Both the position numbers and the translations under genes were made by a program. Below are positions 22,253 to 31,021 of a DNA stretch of 43,789 bases, in pieces. The DNA is taken from contig JAKQKQ010000173.1 of assembly GCA_029560585.1 (NCBI GenBank), positions 1 to 43,789 on the forward strand. The letters are read 5' to 3'. This DNA comes from Verrucomicrobiota bacterium. GTDB lineage: Bacteria > Verrucomicrobiota > Verrucomicrobiia > JADLBR01. The notes under the pieces were generated by a model. It ran no database searches. It saw only the letters and a program-made list of their open reading frames with translations, and was not told the origin of the DNA. The first letter of the stretch is position 1; the number at the start of each line of letters is the position of its first letter.

Positions 22253-24088
22253 TCACCCCTCCGCGAGGCGTTGCTCGGCACGTCGGCGCCTGGTGTGATC
22301 CAGGATCTTTTTGCGCAGCCGCAAACACGTCGGCGTCGCCTCCACAAACTCATCCGGGCCGATGTATTCCAGGGCACGCTCCAGACTCATCTTGATCGCC
22401 GCCTCGAGCTGGATGCCCTTGCCGTCGCCCTGCGATCGCATATTCGTGAGGTGCTTGGCCCTGCAGACGTTCACCACCATGTCCTCGGGTCGCGAGTTCT
22501 CGCCCACGACCATCCCCATGTACACCTCCTCGCCGGGACCCACGAACATCCGCGCCCGTTCCTGGAGCTGATCCAATGCGTACGCCGTCGAAACGCCGGG
22601 TTCCATGGCCACCAGCACGCCGCTCGGCCGAGTCGGGATCTCCCCCTTGAACGGGCCGTACTGCTTGAACAGGTGGCTCATCACCCCCGTGCCCCGCGTC
22701 AGATTCAATAGATCGGTCTCAAAACCAATCAGCCCCCGGGTCGGGATGACCGCCTCGACCGTCACGCCATGCGGATGGTGCTCCATGTTCGCCACCTCGC
22801 CCTTGCGGCCGGCGAGATTCTGCATCACCGCGCCGAGAAACTCTGACCCGACGTCCACGTAGAGGGTCTCCATCGGCTCGAGCCGGCCCCCCGCGCCATC
22901 CTTCCGAAAAATCACCTCCGGGCGCGACACCATCACCTCGTAGCCCTCCCGTCGCATCTGCTCCACGAGGATCGCGATCTGCATCTCGCCACGCGCGTGC
23001 ACCTCGAAGACCGCCGCCTGCTCCGTGTCCTCGACCTCGATGGAAACGTTGTTGCGCGACTCCCGTATAAGGCGTTCCCGGATGTGTCGCGCCGTCAGGA
23101 ATCTCCCCTCCCTGCCCGCCAACGGCGAATCATTCACAACGAATTGCATCCGGATCGTCGGTGGATCGATCTCCGCGAACGGCAGCGGTTCGCGCTCTTC
23201 CGAGTCGGTGATGGTCTCGCCGATCAGCGCGTCCTCGAATCCCGCTATCCCGACGATCTCGCCGGCCGCCGCCTCTTCGACCTCCACTTTCTTCAGCCCC
23301 TCGTGCGAAAACAACGCCGAGCAACGCGCCTTCTCCCGCCGCCCGTCCTTATGGATGCAGACGATCTGCTGGCCGGCCGCGACCTTCCCGGCCAGCACCT
23401 TCCCGTAGCAGATGCGCCCCAGGAAATCCGAATACTCCAAATTGCAGATGCTCATCCGGAAGTACCCCGCGTCATCCGCTCGGGGCGACGGGATCTTTTC
23501 GACGATCGTCTCAAAAAGCGCGGTCATCCCCGCGGTGCGCACCCCCTCGGTCACCGACCCGCCCCACTCGCGCACCGCATAACCGTCACGGCCCGACGCA
23601 TAGATGATCGGAAAATCCAACTGCGCATCGGTCGCGTGCAGTTCCAGAAAAAGCTCAAAGACATCATCAAGGACCTTGTGCGGGTCGGCGTTCTCGCGAT
23701 CGATCTTGTTGATCACCACGATCGGCTTCGCCCCGGCCTGCAACGCCTTGCGCAGGACGAACTTTGTCTGCGCCTGGGGCCCCTCCCACGCGTCCACCAC
23801 CAGCAGAACGCCGTCGATCATGCTCATGGCCCGCTCGACCTCGCCCCCGAAATCCGCGTGCCCCGGCGTATCCACGATGTTGATGTGGTAACCGTTCCAC
23901 CGGAACGCCGCGTTCTTGGCCCGGATGGTGATGCCCTTCTCGCGCTCCAGATCCATGGAGTCCATCACACGCTCTTCGACCTGTTGGTTGTCGCGGAAGG
24001 TCCCCGACTGCCTCAGGAGTTGGTCCACGAGCGTGGTCTTCCCGTGGTCGACGTGTGCGACGATCGCAATGTTCCGGATGTTTTGCAT
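22253..24088 (-). CDS. bipA: Ribosome-associated GTPase BipA/TypA
   Basis: This translational GTPase of 611 residues has the usual length and domain order of BipA. G1 is [14 protein letters not shown], switch I is EREKGITI, G3 is [19 protein letters not shown] and G4 is [10 protein letters not shown]. Domain II/III and the C-terminal part follow, with [39 protein letters not shown] and [20 protein letters not shown], which is diagnostic of BipA. BipA binds the 70S ribosome and helps 50S assembly and stress adaptation. GGAGGGG lies before the ATG at 24088; the longer open frame upstream is not family-like. The 116 bases up to the ccdA-like gene probably hold its promoter. Confidence 0.97.
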   Translation of the reverse strand: MQNIRNIAIVAHVDHGKTTLVDQLLRQSGTFRDNQQVEERVMDSMDLEREKGITIRAKNAAFRWNGYHINIVDTPGHADFGGEVERAMSMIDGVLLVVDAWEGPQAQTKFVLRKALQAGAKPIVVINKIDRENADPHKVLDDVFELFLELHATDAQLDFPIIYASGRDGYAVREWGGSVTEGVRTAGMTALFETIVEKIPSPRADDAGYFRMSICNLEYSDFLGRICYGKVLAGKVAAGQQIVCIHKDGRREKARCSALFSHEGLKKVEVEEAAAGEIVGIAGFEDALIGETITDSEEREPLPFAEIDPPTIRMQFVVNDSPLAGREGRFLTARHIRERLIRESRNNVSIEVEDTEQAAVFEVHARGEMQIAILVEQMRREGYEVMVSRPEVIFRKDGAGGRLEPMETLYVDVGSEFLGAVMQNLAGRKGEVANMEHHPHGVTVEAVIPTRGLIGFETDLLNLTRGTGVMSHLFKQYGPFKGEIPTRPSGVLVAMEPGVSTAYALDQLQERARMFVGPGEEVYMGMVVGENSRPEDMVVNVCRAKHLTNMRSQGDGKGIQLEAAIKMSLERALEYIGPDEFVEATPTCLRLRKKILDHTRRRRAEQRLAEG

Positions 24089-24204
24089 GCTGTCCCCTCC
24101 TCGGGGACCGGGGCCTTTATCAGGACTTTGAGCTTTACGCCAGCGGTAAAATACAACAACTGGCGCAAAAGGCGAGATTCCAGACGCCCTTGCACCCCCG
24201 CCCG

Positions 24205-24903
24205 CTATGGGGCAATATAGATGAGCCACGCCCCACCCAAGATCACGAGAACACCGCAGACGATCTTGACGACCGACACGCCTCTCGAGCGTTCGTTCCA
24301 ACGCAGATAGCGCTCGACGAGTTCGGTCGATGTGCCGGCCGCCACGATCACGGCGCAGTGGCCCATGCCATAGGCCAAGAGCAGGAGCGCGCCATAGGCA
24401 GCGTCACTGGCAGCCAGCTTGAACGTCACGCCAAGCATCGGGGCCATGTATGCAAAAGTGCAGGGCCCCAGCGCAACGCCGAAGACCAGCCCCAGAATAA
24501 ATGCCGCGAAGAAGCCCCTCCCCTTCATGTTGACCTGGCCCGGTGCCGACCACGGCATGGGCATCGCACCCACCAAGTGCAGTCCCATGGCGAAGAAGAT
24601 CAGCGCGACAAAATAATTCGCCCACGACCCAACGTCGCCCAGGATTCGCCCTGCCGCCGCAGTGATGGCGCCGATGGCGCCGATCGTTATCAGGATGCCC
24701 ACGGCGAAAAGCGACGATGTCCAGAATGCGCGCCTCGTGGTTGCGGCGCCCTGCTCGCTGATGAACCCCACGATCAGCGGGATGCTGGCGAGATGGCACG
24801 GGCTGAGGACGATGCTCAAAACACCCCAGGCGACGGCCGCCATCAGGGCAATGGCCGGTGCCCCCTCGATCGCTTTTGCCAATCCCGAGAACAGCGCTTC
24901 CAT
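24205..24903 (-). CDS. CcdA/DsbD-like thiol-disulfide membrane transporter
   Basis: This 232-residue polytopic membrane protein has about six helices. It carries the two conserved membrane cysteines of the CcdA/DsbD-beta family in SPCHLASIPLIVGF (near residue 35) and LGPCTFAYMAPMLGV (near 150). CcdA passes electrons from cytoplasmic thioredoxin to proteins outside the membrane. Here the likely acceptor is the anchored thioredoxin encoded just upstream in the operon. The ATG at 24903 is preceded by GAGGG; the 23 extra in-frame residues upstream lack a site. It is the last gene of the arsR-permease-thioredoxin unit. Confidence 0.88.
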   Translation of the reverse strand: MEALFSGLAKAIEGAPAIALMAAVAWGVLSIVLSPCHLASIPLIVGFISEQGAATTRRAFWTSSLFAVGILITIGAIGAITAAAGRILGDVGSWANYFVALIFFAMGLHLVGAMPMPWSAPGQVNMKGRGFFAAFILGLVFGVALGPCTFAYMAPMLGVTFKLAASDAAYGALLLLAYGMGHCAVIVAAGTSTELVERYLRWNERSRGVSVVKIVCGVLVILGGAWLIYIAP

Positions 24904-24923
24904 GCCAACCCTCTTCCCTCGAA

Positions 24924-25016
24924 TCAGGGTTTGATCTTGTCGAACAGCGGCGGCAACCGTCGCTGGTAACAATCACGGATGGTGGCCTCGTCCTCGCCCA
25001 GCGGGGCGAGGTTCAT
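24924..25016 (-). CDS. 30-residue protein coupled to thioredoxin gene, unknown
   Basis: This small frame runs from MNLAPLGEDEATIRDCYQ to LPPLFDKIKP. Its ATG overlaps the thioredoxin stop (ATGA), and its stop lies 20 bases before the ccdA-like start. GGGGG lies about seven bases upstream of the ATG. It is polar, with one cysteine and no membrane segment. Its tight position in an operon in which other junctions also overlap suggests a real gene. I do not recognise it. Confidence 0.5.
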   Translation of the reverse strand: MNLAPLGEDEATIRDCYQRRLPPLFDKIKP

Positions 25017-25447
25017 GGCGTGCCCCCGAGATCCACCCCCAGCTCCTTCCATTTCGCGAGGATCTCCTCCCGCCCGAAAAAGCCCTCGTGACGCCACAGC
25101 TCCTTCCCGGTGACATCGTAGAAGATCTGGGTCGGGATCAGGTTGATGTTGTATTTGTCACTCGCGCCCGGATTTTCCCAAACGTCGATGAACTCCACTA
25201 CCAACCGGCCCGCATATTCCTTTTTCAACTGCTCGAGGATGGGCGCCATCTTCTTGCAGGGAATGCACTTGCCTGCCCCGAGATCGACGAGCCGAGGAAG
25301 GGGTCTTTCCGCTGGCGCATTTGCCGTCGCAACCGGTGCGGCCGCCCCCTTCACCGGCGTGCCGCGATTCGCGCGTTTGGCGACGAAAGCCGCGGCCGCC
25401 AGTGCCACGACCACACCGATAATAAGCGCCTTGGCGGATGCTTTCAT
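25013..25447 (-). CDS. Membrane-anchored thioredoxin-fold protein (CIPC)
   Basis: This protein of 144 residues has an N-terminal helix (ALIIGVVVALAAAAFVA) that anchors or exports it, a Pro/Ala linker, and a thioredoxin domain. The active site is GKCIPCKKMAPILEQL (near residue 60), with the cis-proline in NLIPTQIFYD and the final strand and helix GFFGREEILAKWKELG. It would act on the outer face as reductase, charged by the CcdA-like protein. Its ATG overlaps the stop of the mini-thioredoxin gene (ATGA), and its own stop overlaps the next small gene, so the three are translated together. Confidence 0.9.
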   Translation of the reverse strand: MKASAKALIIGVVVALAAAAFVAKRANRGTPVKGAAAPVATANAPAERPLPRLVDLGAGKCIPCKKMAPILEQLKKEYAGRLVVEFIDVWENPGASDKYNINLIPTQIFYDVTGKELWRHEGFFGREEILAKWKELGVDLGGTP

Positions 25448-25701
25448 ACGCTGGTCGTTTTCTCAGAAGCGGCGGCGAGGATCCGCTTCATCTCCCCGAT
25501 GTCTGGCACCCGGCCCGAAATCTTCACCGCGCCATCGACCACGAGCGCCGGGGTCATCATGACCCGCAGCGCCATGATCTGTCTGATGTCCGTTATCTTG
25601 TCGATCTCGAATGGCCCCCCGAGTTGGCGGGCGGCCTCCTCGGCTATCTCGTAAAGCTTCTTGCACTTCATGCATCCGGTTCCGAGTACGAGTATCTTCA
25701 T
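25444..25701 (-). CDS. Mini-thioredoxin (Trx_3-type redox-active disulfide protein)
   Basis: This 85-residue protein starts MKILVLGTGCMKCKKLYEIA, with the CxxC (CMKC) of the Thioredoxin_3 family, and has the cis-Pro loop in VMMTPALVVDG and ends with EMKRILAAAS. The length is normal for the family. Genes of this kind regularly stand beside DUF318/ArsP permeases. They probably supply or take thiols, or bind the metalloid, at the cytoplasmic face. A strong AGGAGG lies upstream of the ATG. The permease stop is 21 bases away. Confidence 0.92.
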   Translation of the reverse strand: MKILVLGTGCMKCKKLYEIAEEAARQLGGPFEIDKITDIRQIMALRVMMTPALVVDGAVKISGRVPDIGEMKRILAAASEKTTSV

Positions 25702-25722
25702 CGCGCATCCTCCTGGGGGTTT

Positions 25723-27039
25723 CTATCGTGGAAAGCAGTGGCCAAACCACGTGCCGGTGACGGTCGCCATGACCACCACCAGCAAAACGAATACGGCGGT
25801 CTTCCGGGCGCCGACCACCTTGCCGATCACCAGCATGCTGGGCAGCGAGAGTGCGGGCCCGGCCAAAAGCAGCGCCATGAGGGGGCCGTTGTGCATGCCC
25901 AGCCGCCGCAGGGCCTCGCAGATCGGTATCTCCGTCAGCGTTGCAAAATACCAGAAGGCGCCAATCACGCTGGCCACCAAGTTCGAGCGCAGCGAGTTGT
26001 CGCCCACGAATCCGGCGACGTAGGCCTCTGGCAAAAGCGCCCCCACCACGCCAACCACGAACACCCCGCCAAAAAGAAGCGGGACGAGCGTTTTCGCGAA
26101 ATCCCAGGTGTTGGACATCCACAGGTTCAGCTCGTCGCGCTCAAACCATCTCCAGACCATCAGCAACACCAATGCGCCCATCAGCCCAGCGAGCACCCAC
26201 TTCTGATGGTTGATCGCGATGACCCATGTCTTCGCCTCTTCGACGGACGCGATCGACGCCTTGGGCAGCGTGACCTTTTCGCCCGCGGTCTTTCCGCCCC
26301 ATGGCTCACTGAGCTGAAACACCACTTCATGGCGCATCTCCTGAAGCTGCACCGCTGCGAATTTCGTGCCGTCTGCCCGGTGCACCACCACATCGCCGGG
26401 GTTGTACCAGTCGCTGAAGACCAGGAAGGCCACCATCGCGGCCAGAAAACACGAGGTCTTCCAAAGCGGGCGCCTCGGCGCCTCTGGCGCGGCCAGATCG
26501 GCGGCCCCCGCAAAGCGCTCCCCCTCGCTCCGGCGGAAGATGACGGCCATCATCGCCCCGATGATCACGGCAAAGAACACCGCGCCCACCGCCCGCCCGG
26601 CCCCGATCGGAATGCCCAGCACCCGCGCGGTAAGGAAGATTGCCAGGATGTTGATCGCCGGGCCCGAGTACAGAAACGCCGATGCCGGCCCCAGGCCCGC
26701 GCCCATGGTGTATATGCCCGCGAACACCGGCAGCACGCTGCAGGAGCACACCGCCAATATGACCCCCGAGACCGAAGCCACCCCGTAGGCCAAGACCTTG
26801 TTCGATTTCGGCCCGAGATGCCGCATCACGGAGCCCTGCGACAAGAACGTGATGATCGCCCCCGCGATGAACATCGCCGGCAGCACGCACGCCAACGTGT
26901 GGTTCCGCACGTACCACTGCAGCAACCGGAATCCTTCCAGAATCGCGCGGCTGAAGGCCCCGCCCTCCGACAGCGGCATGAAGTACGCCGCGACGAACAC
27001 CCCGGCCATCCACAAAAATACCTTCAGGTCTCGCCTCAT
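25723..27039 (-). CDS. ArsP/DUF318-type permease
   Basis: This 438-residue protein has about ten membrane helices in two bundles, as in the DUF318 (permease, YraQ/ArsP) family. The first bundle has VSGVILAVCSCSVLPVFAG, with the Cys-Ser-Cys-Ser of ArsP, and SAFLYSGPAINILAIFLTAR. The second has FWYFATLTEIPICEALRRLG and ALLLAGPALSLPSMLVIGKV. A long central soluble loop of about 130 residues (AVIFRRSEGER to AINHQKWVLAG) is larger than in short ArsP proteins. ArsP exports trivalent organoarsenicals, and other members may move other metalloids. Neighbouring arsR, thioredoxins and CcdA support a thiol-linked export role. The ATG at 27039 lies five bases after the arsR gene. Confidence 0.85.
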   Translation of the reverse strand: MRRDLKVFLWMAGVFVAAYFMPLSEGGAFSRAILEGFRLLQWYVRNHTLACVLPAMFIAGAIITFLSQGSVMRHLGPKSNKVLAYGVASVSGVILAVCSCSVLPVFAGIYTMGAGLGPASAFLYSGPAINILAIFLTARVLGIPIGAGRAVGAVFFAVIIGAMMAVIFRRSEGERFAGAADLAAPEAPRRPLWKTSCFLAAMVAFLVFSDWYNPGDVVVHRADGTKFAAVQLQEMRHEVVFQLSEPWGGKTAGEKVTLPKASIASVEEAKTWVIAINHQKWVLAGLMGALVLLMVWRWFERDELNLWMSNTWDFAKTLVPLLFGGVFVVGVVGALLPEAYVAGFVGDNSLRSNLVASVIGAFWYFATLTEIPICEALRRLGMHNGPLMALLLAGPALSLPSMLVIGKVVGARKTAVFVLLVVVMATVTGTWFGHCFPR

Positions 27040-27043
27040 ATCC

Positions 27044-27400
27044 TCAGCCCCCCGACCTGCCCGCGCTTGCCATGGCCGCCTCGCCAGTCGCCCCGCGCGA
27101 CCGCCCCTCACACACGTCCGCCACGCAATCGAAAAGACGCACCACGCACCGCGTCCTCAGCCTGTAGAACACCTGCTGCCCCCGCTTCTCGTCCTCCACC
27201 ACCCCGGCCTCCCGCAACACCGCCAGATGCCGCGACACCGTCGGCATCTCAAATCCCACCAGCGCCTTCAGCTCGCACACGCACCGCTCGCCCCGCGATA
27301 ATTCGTCCACCATCATCAGCCGCGCCGGATGCCCCAGCGCCTTGAACACCCGCGCCGCCACCCGATGCCGTCCCACCACTGAAGCGCACGCCTTGGCCAT
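27044..27400 (-). CDS. arsR: ArsR-family repressor (upstream of permease unit)
   Basis: This 118-residue winged-helix repressor has the ArsR layout. ALGHPARLMMVDELSRGERC is helix 1-2, CVCELKALVGFEMPTVSRHL is the recognition region with the CVC arsenite-binding pair, and AGVVEDEKRGQQVFYRL is the wing. CVADVC near the end adds two more thiols. The start ATG at 27400 gives the standard N-terminus; a longer frame to 27436 is less likely. It should repress its own unit (permease, thioredoxins, ccdA) and release on As(III) or a related metalloid. The AT-rich GAATATATGG just upstream, in otherwise GC-rich DNA, is a plausible operator region. Confidence 0.9.
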   Translation of the reverse strand: MAKACASVVGRHRVAARVFKALGHPARLMMVDELSRGERCVCELKALVGFEMPTVSRHLAVLREAGVVEDEKRGQQVFYRLRTRCVVRLFDCVADVCEGRSRGATGEAAMASAGRSGG

Positions 27401-27520
27401 ATATTCGTTATTTAGCAAAACAGCGAAGTCTTGCAACCGATTTTCCTCGGCGCTGTCGCGGCCCCGCTGGCGATGGGCACAGTCGGCGCTTTGTTGGCTC
27501 CCTCACTGCGATGACGATAC

Positions 27521-28563
<1,043 letters not shown>

Positions 28564-28567
<4 letters not shown>

Positions 28568-29202
28568 GTCTTTCGCGCCTTCACCTCCAGGCTGGTGATA
28601 TAATCGGAGGGTTTTGCCCCCGGTGGCAGCTCCGCCATGATTTTCTGATAGAGCGGATCCTGCCAGTCCACCATGCCGTCCACGTAGCCAGACTTGCTGG
28701 CCATGACGATCTGACCCAGACCCGCGTCCCTGGCCATTTGCTCGGTCTCGGATGCCAGCACGGCGCCGGGCAGCGCCTCGACGAACGTGCGTATCTCGTC
28801 CCGAACGCGCCGGTAAACAGCCAGCTTCTCCTCGGCCTCGGGCATGTTCTTTGTCAGCTCGGGCGGGTCATCGAACCCCACATGGATGACCTTCGCCTTC
28901 CCGGGGAAGACAGGGCAATGCCCGCTGGCGTGGCCGCAGACGGTGATCACGTAGTCGGGGACCAGGTCGCCCAGCTCGTCCACCGTCTTCGACCGCTGTC
29001 GAGAGATGTCCACGCCCGCCTCCGCCATCACGCGCACCGCGTGCGGGTTCATGCCGTGCCTCTCTATGCCGGCGGAATACGGCTCGATGACATCGGCCTT
29101 GAGGTGCCGCGCCCAGCCCTCCGCCATCTGGCTGCGGCACGAGTTCCCCGTGCAGAGGAAAAGGACCCTCGTCTTGGCTCTCATCCCACCGCCCTGCCGC
29201 AT
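28564..29202 (-). CDS. arsC: Thioredoxin-type arsenate reductase ArsC with C-terminal extension
   Basis: This protein of 212 residues reduces arsenate to arsenite. The N-terminal 140 residues are a low-molecular-weight phosphatase-like ArsC with VLFLCTGNSCRSQMAEGWAR (P-loop Cys), DVIEPYSAGIERHGMNPHAV, and VITVCGHASGHCPVFPGK with the two resolving cysteines. VIHVGFDDPPELTK contains the DP motif. Usual ArsC proteins end soon after the next helix (VRDEIRTFVEAL). Here about 65 further residues follow (from LASETEQMARDAGLGQ to DYITSLEVKARKT), which I do not recognise. The ATG at 29202 has GGGGGAG six bases upstream; ATG 29184 and 29217 are alternatives. Confidence 0.92.
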
Positions 29203-29221
29203 GATCGCTCCCCCCATTCTC

Positions 29222-29599
29222 TCAGCAGCATCCCCGAACCCTTACCGCGTCTGGGCATCCCTCACGCGTCCGCGCGATCCGCCGCACCACCGAGGCCCGC
29301 CGCTCCAGATCCCGCCGGAATACACCGTCCTCGCGCGCCACGTCCTGCAGGCACTTCAGGTTCTCTTCCAGAATCGGGTGCCGGCGATCCGGCAGCCGAT
29401 ACATGATCCAGTTGTTGTGCCGCTGCGACTCCACAGCCCCGTGCGCCCGCAAGTATCCCAGCTGCCGCGACACGTTGGGTTGCGCCTCCCCCAGGATCTC
29501 GTGCAGGTGGCACACGCACAGCGGCCCTTCCCGCAACAGGTTCAAAATCCGCAGCCGCGTCCGCTCGCAGAGGCATTTGTAGATCTCGATATATTCCAT
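29222..29599 (-). CDS. arsR: ArsR-family repressor (upstream of arsC-acr3)
   Basis: This protein of 125 residues has the ArsR winged helix: YKCLCERTRLRILNLLREGP, the metal-binding and recognition helix CVCHLHEILGEAQPNVSRQL, and the wing HGAVESQRHNNWIMYRL. CVC matches type 1 As(III) sensors. The C-terminus is Arg-rich and ends in CC. It is not closely similar to the other ArsR in the locus, so the two units probably respond separately. The ATG at 29599 or 29608 starts within a few bases of a palindromic operator. It is the first gene of the arsR-arsC-acr3 unit. Confidence 0.9.
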   Translation of the reverse strand: MEYIEIYKCLCERTRLRILNLLREGPLCVCHLHEILGEAQPNVSRQLGYLRAHGAVESQRHNNWIMYRLPDRRHPILEENLKCLQDVAREDGVFRRDLERRASVVRRIARTREGCPDAVRVRGCC

Positions 29600-29605
29600 T
29601 TTAGG

Positions 29606-29621
29606 CATATTCCCATATGCG
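29606..29621 (-). promoter_or_regulatory. Probable ArsR operator
   Basis: GCATATGGGAATATGC (minus strand) is a perfect 6-4-6 inverted repeat directly upstream of the arsR start. AT-rich palindromes of this size are typical binding sites for ArsR dimers. The 246 bases from here to hisG contain no gene and must hold both divergent promoters. Confidence 0.65.
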
Positions 29622-29867
29622 CATTCTCTGTCAAGGGCGAATCAGGCAAGGCCCCCAGGGCGCCCAGCCATCGCCCGGCTCGGGAAACCCCAGCCGGCCA
29701 CGGCCGGTCGCGTCCGCAACACGCAGTGCGCCTTGGCCGTCGGCCCAGGCCGCCATTCGGGCGAAACTACTTCCCGTAAATCTGGCCCCACGTTCCCCAT
29801 TTTTTCGCCCGCCCTTTTTCGGCTCGACAATCGTGCCCACAATGTCGAGAAAGAAGGGCTCTAGAAG

Positions 29868-30767
29868 ATGAGTTTGAAGGGACAGACAGAACAGGGCCTG
29901 CCGCTGCGCCTGGGACTGCCAAAGGGCAGCCTCCAGGATCAGTGTTTCGCGCTGTTCGAGCACGCCGGCTGGCGGATCACCGTCAGCTCGCGATCCTATC
30001 GCCCGATCGTTAACGACCCGGGCCTGGACCTCCGCCTGCTCCGCGCACAGGAGATGAGCCGCTACGTCGAAAACGGTTTCCTCGACGCGGGCATCACCGG
30101 CAAGGACTGGATCGCCGAGAACGGGAGCGATGTCCACGTCCTGGGCGACCTTCCCTTCAGCCGGGCCACGTCCTCCCCGGCCCGATGGGTGCTCGTCGTG
30201 CCCGAGGAGTCCCCCGTGCGCTCGGTCAAGGATCTCGCCGGAAAGCGCATCGCGACCGAAGCGGTGGGCCTGACCCAAGGCTACCTCGCCAAGAATGGCG
30301 TCGAGGCGCACGTCGAGTTCTCCTGGGGCGCCACCGAGGTCAAGGTCCCCGAGATGGTCGATGCGATCGTCGATATCACCGAGACCGGTTCCTCCCTCCG
30401 CGCCAACAAACTGCGCATCGTCGATACCCTGATGGAGTCCTTTCCCCAGCTGATCGCCAACCACGCCGCCTGGACCCATCCCGCCAAGCGCGAAAAGCTT
30501 GAGAACCTGATGCTCCTGCTGCGGGCGGCGCTCGCCGCCAGGGACAAAGTGGGGCTCAAGATGAACCTCCCCGAAAAGGCCCTGCCGGGCTTGCTTTCGG
30601 CGCTCCCCGCGCTTAGAAATCCCACGGTGTCCCCGCTGGCAAACGGCGGCTGGATTGCGGTCGAGACGGTCCTGGACGAGTCGGTCGTCCGGGAAATTGT
30701 CCCGCGCCTCAAGGCCCTCGGCGCCGAGGGGATCATCGAATATCCGCTGAACAAAGTCGTCTACTGA
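29868..30767 (+). CDS. hisG: ATP phosphoribosyltransferase, long form
   Basis: This 299-residue enzyme catalyses the first step of histidine biosynthesis, joining ATP and PRPP. The bilobal catalytic part starts [20 protein letters not shown] and contains [34 protein letters not shown], and the PRPP loop region [22 protein letters not shown]-terminal regulatory domain (from about residue 220: [20 protein letters not shown] to [11 protein letters not shown]) shows that it is the long, self-sufficient form that is inhibited by histidine and does not need HisZ. No other his gene is in the window, so the pathway is scattered, as in many non-proteobacterial phyla. Confidence 0.95.
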   Translation: MSLKGQTEQGLPLRLGLPKGSLQDQCFALFEHAGWRITVSSRSYRPIVNDPGLDLRLLRAQEMSRYVENGFLDAGITGKDWIAENGSDVHVLGDLPFSRATSSPARWVLVVPEESPVRSVKDLAGKRIATEAVGLTQGYLAKNGVEAHVEFSWGATEVKVPEMVDAIVDITETGSSLRANKLRIVDTLMESFPQLIANHAAWTHPAKREKLENLMLLLRAALAARDKVGLKMNLPEKALPGLLSALPALRNPTVSPLANGGWIAVETVLDESVVREIVPRLKALGAEGIIEYPLNKVVY

Positions 30768-30778
30768 AACGGAAGCCC

Positions 30779-30883
30779 ATGGGTTCGCTAAAGAAACACC
30801 GCAAGGCGAAAATCAATAAGCACAAGCGTCGCAAACGCAATCGCGCCAACCGGCACAAGAAGCGCCTGCGATACAAGTCTTGA
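30779..30883 (+). CDS. AURKAIP1/COX24-domain small basic protein
   Basis: This 34-residue protein starts MGSLKKHRKAKINKHKRRKR and ends NRHKKRLRYKS, almost entirely Lys, Arg, His and Asn. It matches the bacterial AURKAIP1/COX24 domain group, related to mitochondrial mS38 and the small ribosomal protein bS22, so it probably binds rRNA in the 30S subunit. GGA lies six bases before the ATG. It starts 11 bases after hisG and may be co-transcribed. Such genes are easily missed because of their size. Confidence 0.85.
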   Translation: MGSLKKHRKAKINKHKRRKRNRANRHKKRLRYKS

Positions 30884-31021
30884 GTCGCCGCGGTTGCACG
30901 CGGGCCAGCCGCCGAGCACACATCACCCGCGCAGGTCGGGGTGTGCCCCGCATCCAGAATCCGAGAGGCGCCGTTTGGCCCGCCGGGCTTTAAGAAGTCC
31001 GCCATGCTGCTAAAGGTCCTC

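Noticed and set aside
22997-24220. 407-codon plus-strand frame opposite bipA
   Set aside because: Antisense of a universally conserved GTPase; composition is Arg/His/Leu-rich and not protein-like.
25438-27345. 635-codon plus-strand frame opposite the permease and arsR
   Set aside because: His/Arg/Gln-rich translation without any motif; the minus strand encodes recognisable proteins throughout.
27398-27420. ArsR operator upstream of the second arsR
   Set aside because: The sequence is AT-rich (GAATATATGG), but no clean palindrome like the one at 29606-29621 can be seen, so it is mentioned only in the gene entry.
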